Positions 63,221-64,000 of a stretch of 64,000 bases of DNA are shown here, piece by piece. Position 1 is the stretch's first letter. The number at the start of each line of letters is the position of its first letter. Source of the DNA: an uncultured Dorea sp. (lineage in GTDB: Bacteria; Bacillota; Clostridia; Lachnospirales; Lachnospiraceae); NCBI GenBank assembly GCA_910584265.1, contig CAJTZE010000010.1, positions 1-64,000 on the forward strand, in the 5' to 3' direction. The notes beneath the pieces were generated by a model. It ran no database searches, was not told where the DNA came from, and saw only the letters and a list, made by a program, of their open reading frames with translations. The position numbers were made by a program, and so were the translations under genes.

Positions 63221-64000
63221 TTAATATCTCCTGCCGCAGTACCATGCCCATGCATGGCGCAGTATCGTCTGAATATCTCCATATTGAGGATTCCATCCGA
63301 GAAGCTCTTTCGCTTTTTCAGCGCTTCCTACCAATATAGGCGGATCTCCCGGACGTCTCCCACATAATTTCACAGGTATATTTTGTCCGGTAATATTCTG
63401 CGCCGCTTTTATGACCTCCAGAACGCTCGTGCCCGCTTCATTTCCCAGGTTTAAGCAGATACTGCCTCCGCCGTTCTTCAAATAATTCATTGCCCTGAAA
63501 TGAGCGTCCGCCAAATCAGCCACATGAATATAGTCCCGGATACAGCTGCCGTCTTTCGTTGGATAGTCTGTGCCAAACACCTGAATATCTTCTCTATCCC
63601 CTGCCGCCGCCGCCAATACTAACGGAATTAAATGCGTTTCTGGATTATGGCTTTCTCCAAGCTTTCCATCCGGGTCTGCACCGGCCGCATTAAAATAACG
63701 CAGACAACAGTAATTCAAATGATAAGCCTTATGATAATCACTCAGTATCCGTTCCACCATCAGCTTAGAGGCTCCATACGGGTTAATCGGCCTCTGCGGC
63801 ATTTCCTCTGTAATAGGAATCGTATCCGGCACTCCATAGGATGCACAGGTAGAAGAAAAAATAATATTTCTGACTCCGTGCTGTACCATTGCATCCAATA
63901 AATGCAGGGTATTTGCCACATTATTGTTATAATATTTTGCCGGATTTCCTACAGACTCTCCCACATAAGCATATGCCGCAAAATGAAATACCGTATCTAT
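63221..64000 (-). CDS. galE: UDP-glucose 4-epimerase GalE, 5' end beyond window
   Basis: The reading frame continues past 64000, so the N-terminal NAD-binding part is missing from this window. Visible landmarks are HFAAYAYVGESV, the Ser/Tyr-Lys pair in SSTCASYGVPD and PYGASKLMVERIL, RYFNAAGADPDGKLGESHNPETHL (near the middle) and YPTKDGSCIRDYIHV. It interconverts UDP-Glc and UDP-Gal. It is the most upstream gene of the run that can be seen here. Confidence 0.93.
   Translation of the reverse strand: MDTVFHFAAYAYVGESVGNPAKYYNNNVANTLHLLDAMVQHGVRNIIFSSTCASYGVPDTIPITEEMPQRPINPYGASKLMVERILSDYHKAYHLNYCCLRYFNAAGADPDGKLGESHNPETHLIPLVLAAAAGDREDIQVFGTDYPTKDGSCIRDYIHVADLADAHFRAMNYLKNGGGSICLNLGNEAGTSVLEVIKAAQNITGQNIPVKLCGRRPGDPPILVGSAEKAKELLGWNPQYGDIQTILRHAWAWYCGRRY

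Noticed and set aside
1..64000. Insertion sequences, prophage or integrase genes
   Set aside because: No transposase, integrase or flanking repeats were recognised on either strand.

Overview
The window looks like a chromosomal segment from a motile, Gram-positive, low-to-mid GC Clostridia, most likely of the Lachnospiraceae type. The support is indirect: near-consensus sigma-A promoters, strong GGAGG ribosome binding sites, Firmicutes-type FliY, CheC, CheD and CheV, a sigma-D type sigma factor, and methyl-accepting proteins without a CheR-tethering pentapeptide. No species can be named from the sequence alone.

Left edge (1-2700). Reading leftwards there is a tRNA-Ser(GCT) with its own consensus promoter and terminator, then an rRNA-type promoter and leader that run off the left end. 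Next to them is a large multidomain glycosyltransferase, a candidate flagellin or surface glycosylation enzyme. 2850-12215 holds late flagellar and accessory genes: a short FliD-like protein, a chemoreceptor behind a degenerate nucleotidyltransferase-like protein, an orphan FtsE-like ATPase, a secreted C39-type peptidase, and a FliT/FlgN-like chaperone, FliS and a very large FliD. 12412-13994 is a plus-strand pair, a ParA-type ATPase and a protein with a C-terminal ComFB domain.

14066-42145 is one almost unbroken minus-strand flagellar/chemotaxis run. In transcription order: flgB, fliE, fliF, fliG, fliH, fliI, fliJ, fliK, flgD, a TIGR02530-type gene, flgE, flbD, motA, motB, fliM, cheY, flgC, fliY, fliO, fliP, fliQ, fliR, flhB, flhA, fliA, two rod genes, cheC, cheD, cheV, an EAL-HDOD protein, a small zinc-protease-like protein and a CZB-type chemoreceptor. 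A lytic transglycosylase lies upstream of flgB. The run is unusual in that flgC sits between cheY and fliY, fliL is absent between motB and fliM, and flhF and flhG are absent between flhA and fliA. FliY carries two CheY-P-binding-like peptides inside its linker. cheA, cheW, cheB, cheR, flagellin, flgK, flgL and flgM are not in the window. A divergent chemoreceptor follows at 43491-45395.

45492-64000 is a second minus-strand run of 17 closely packed genes, the first truncated by the right edge. In transcription order: galE, a DUF4422 glycosyltransferase, a GT2, a GT8, a second DUF4422, a second GT8, a sulfotransferase, a propeller-like protein, UDP-glucose dehydrogenase, UDP-glucuronate decarboxylase, CysQ, CysD, a CysN-CysC fusion, and the sulfate ABC importer (Sbp, CysT, CysW, CysA). 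Read together, the genes import sulfate, activate it to PAPS, clear the PAP by-product, supply UDP-Gal, UDP-GlcA and UDP-Xyl, assemble a glycan and sulfate it. No reductive sulfur assimilation gene is present. This probable sulfated-glycan operon is the most interesting system here. Five of its transferases also share an appended Rossmann-like module. The ParA-ComFB pair beside the flagellar genes is the second candidate for an undescribed system.
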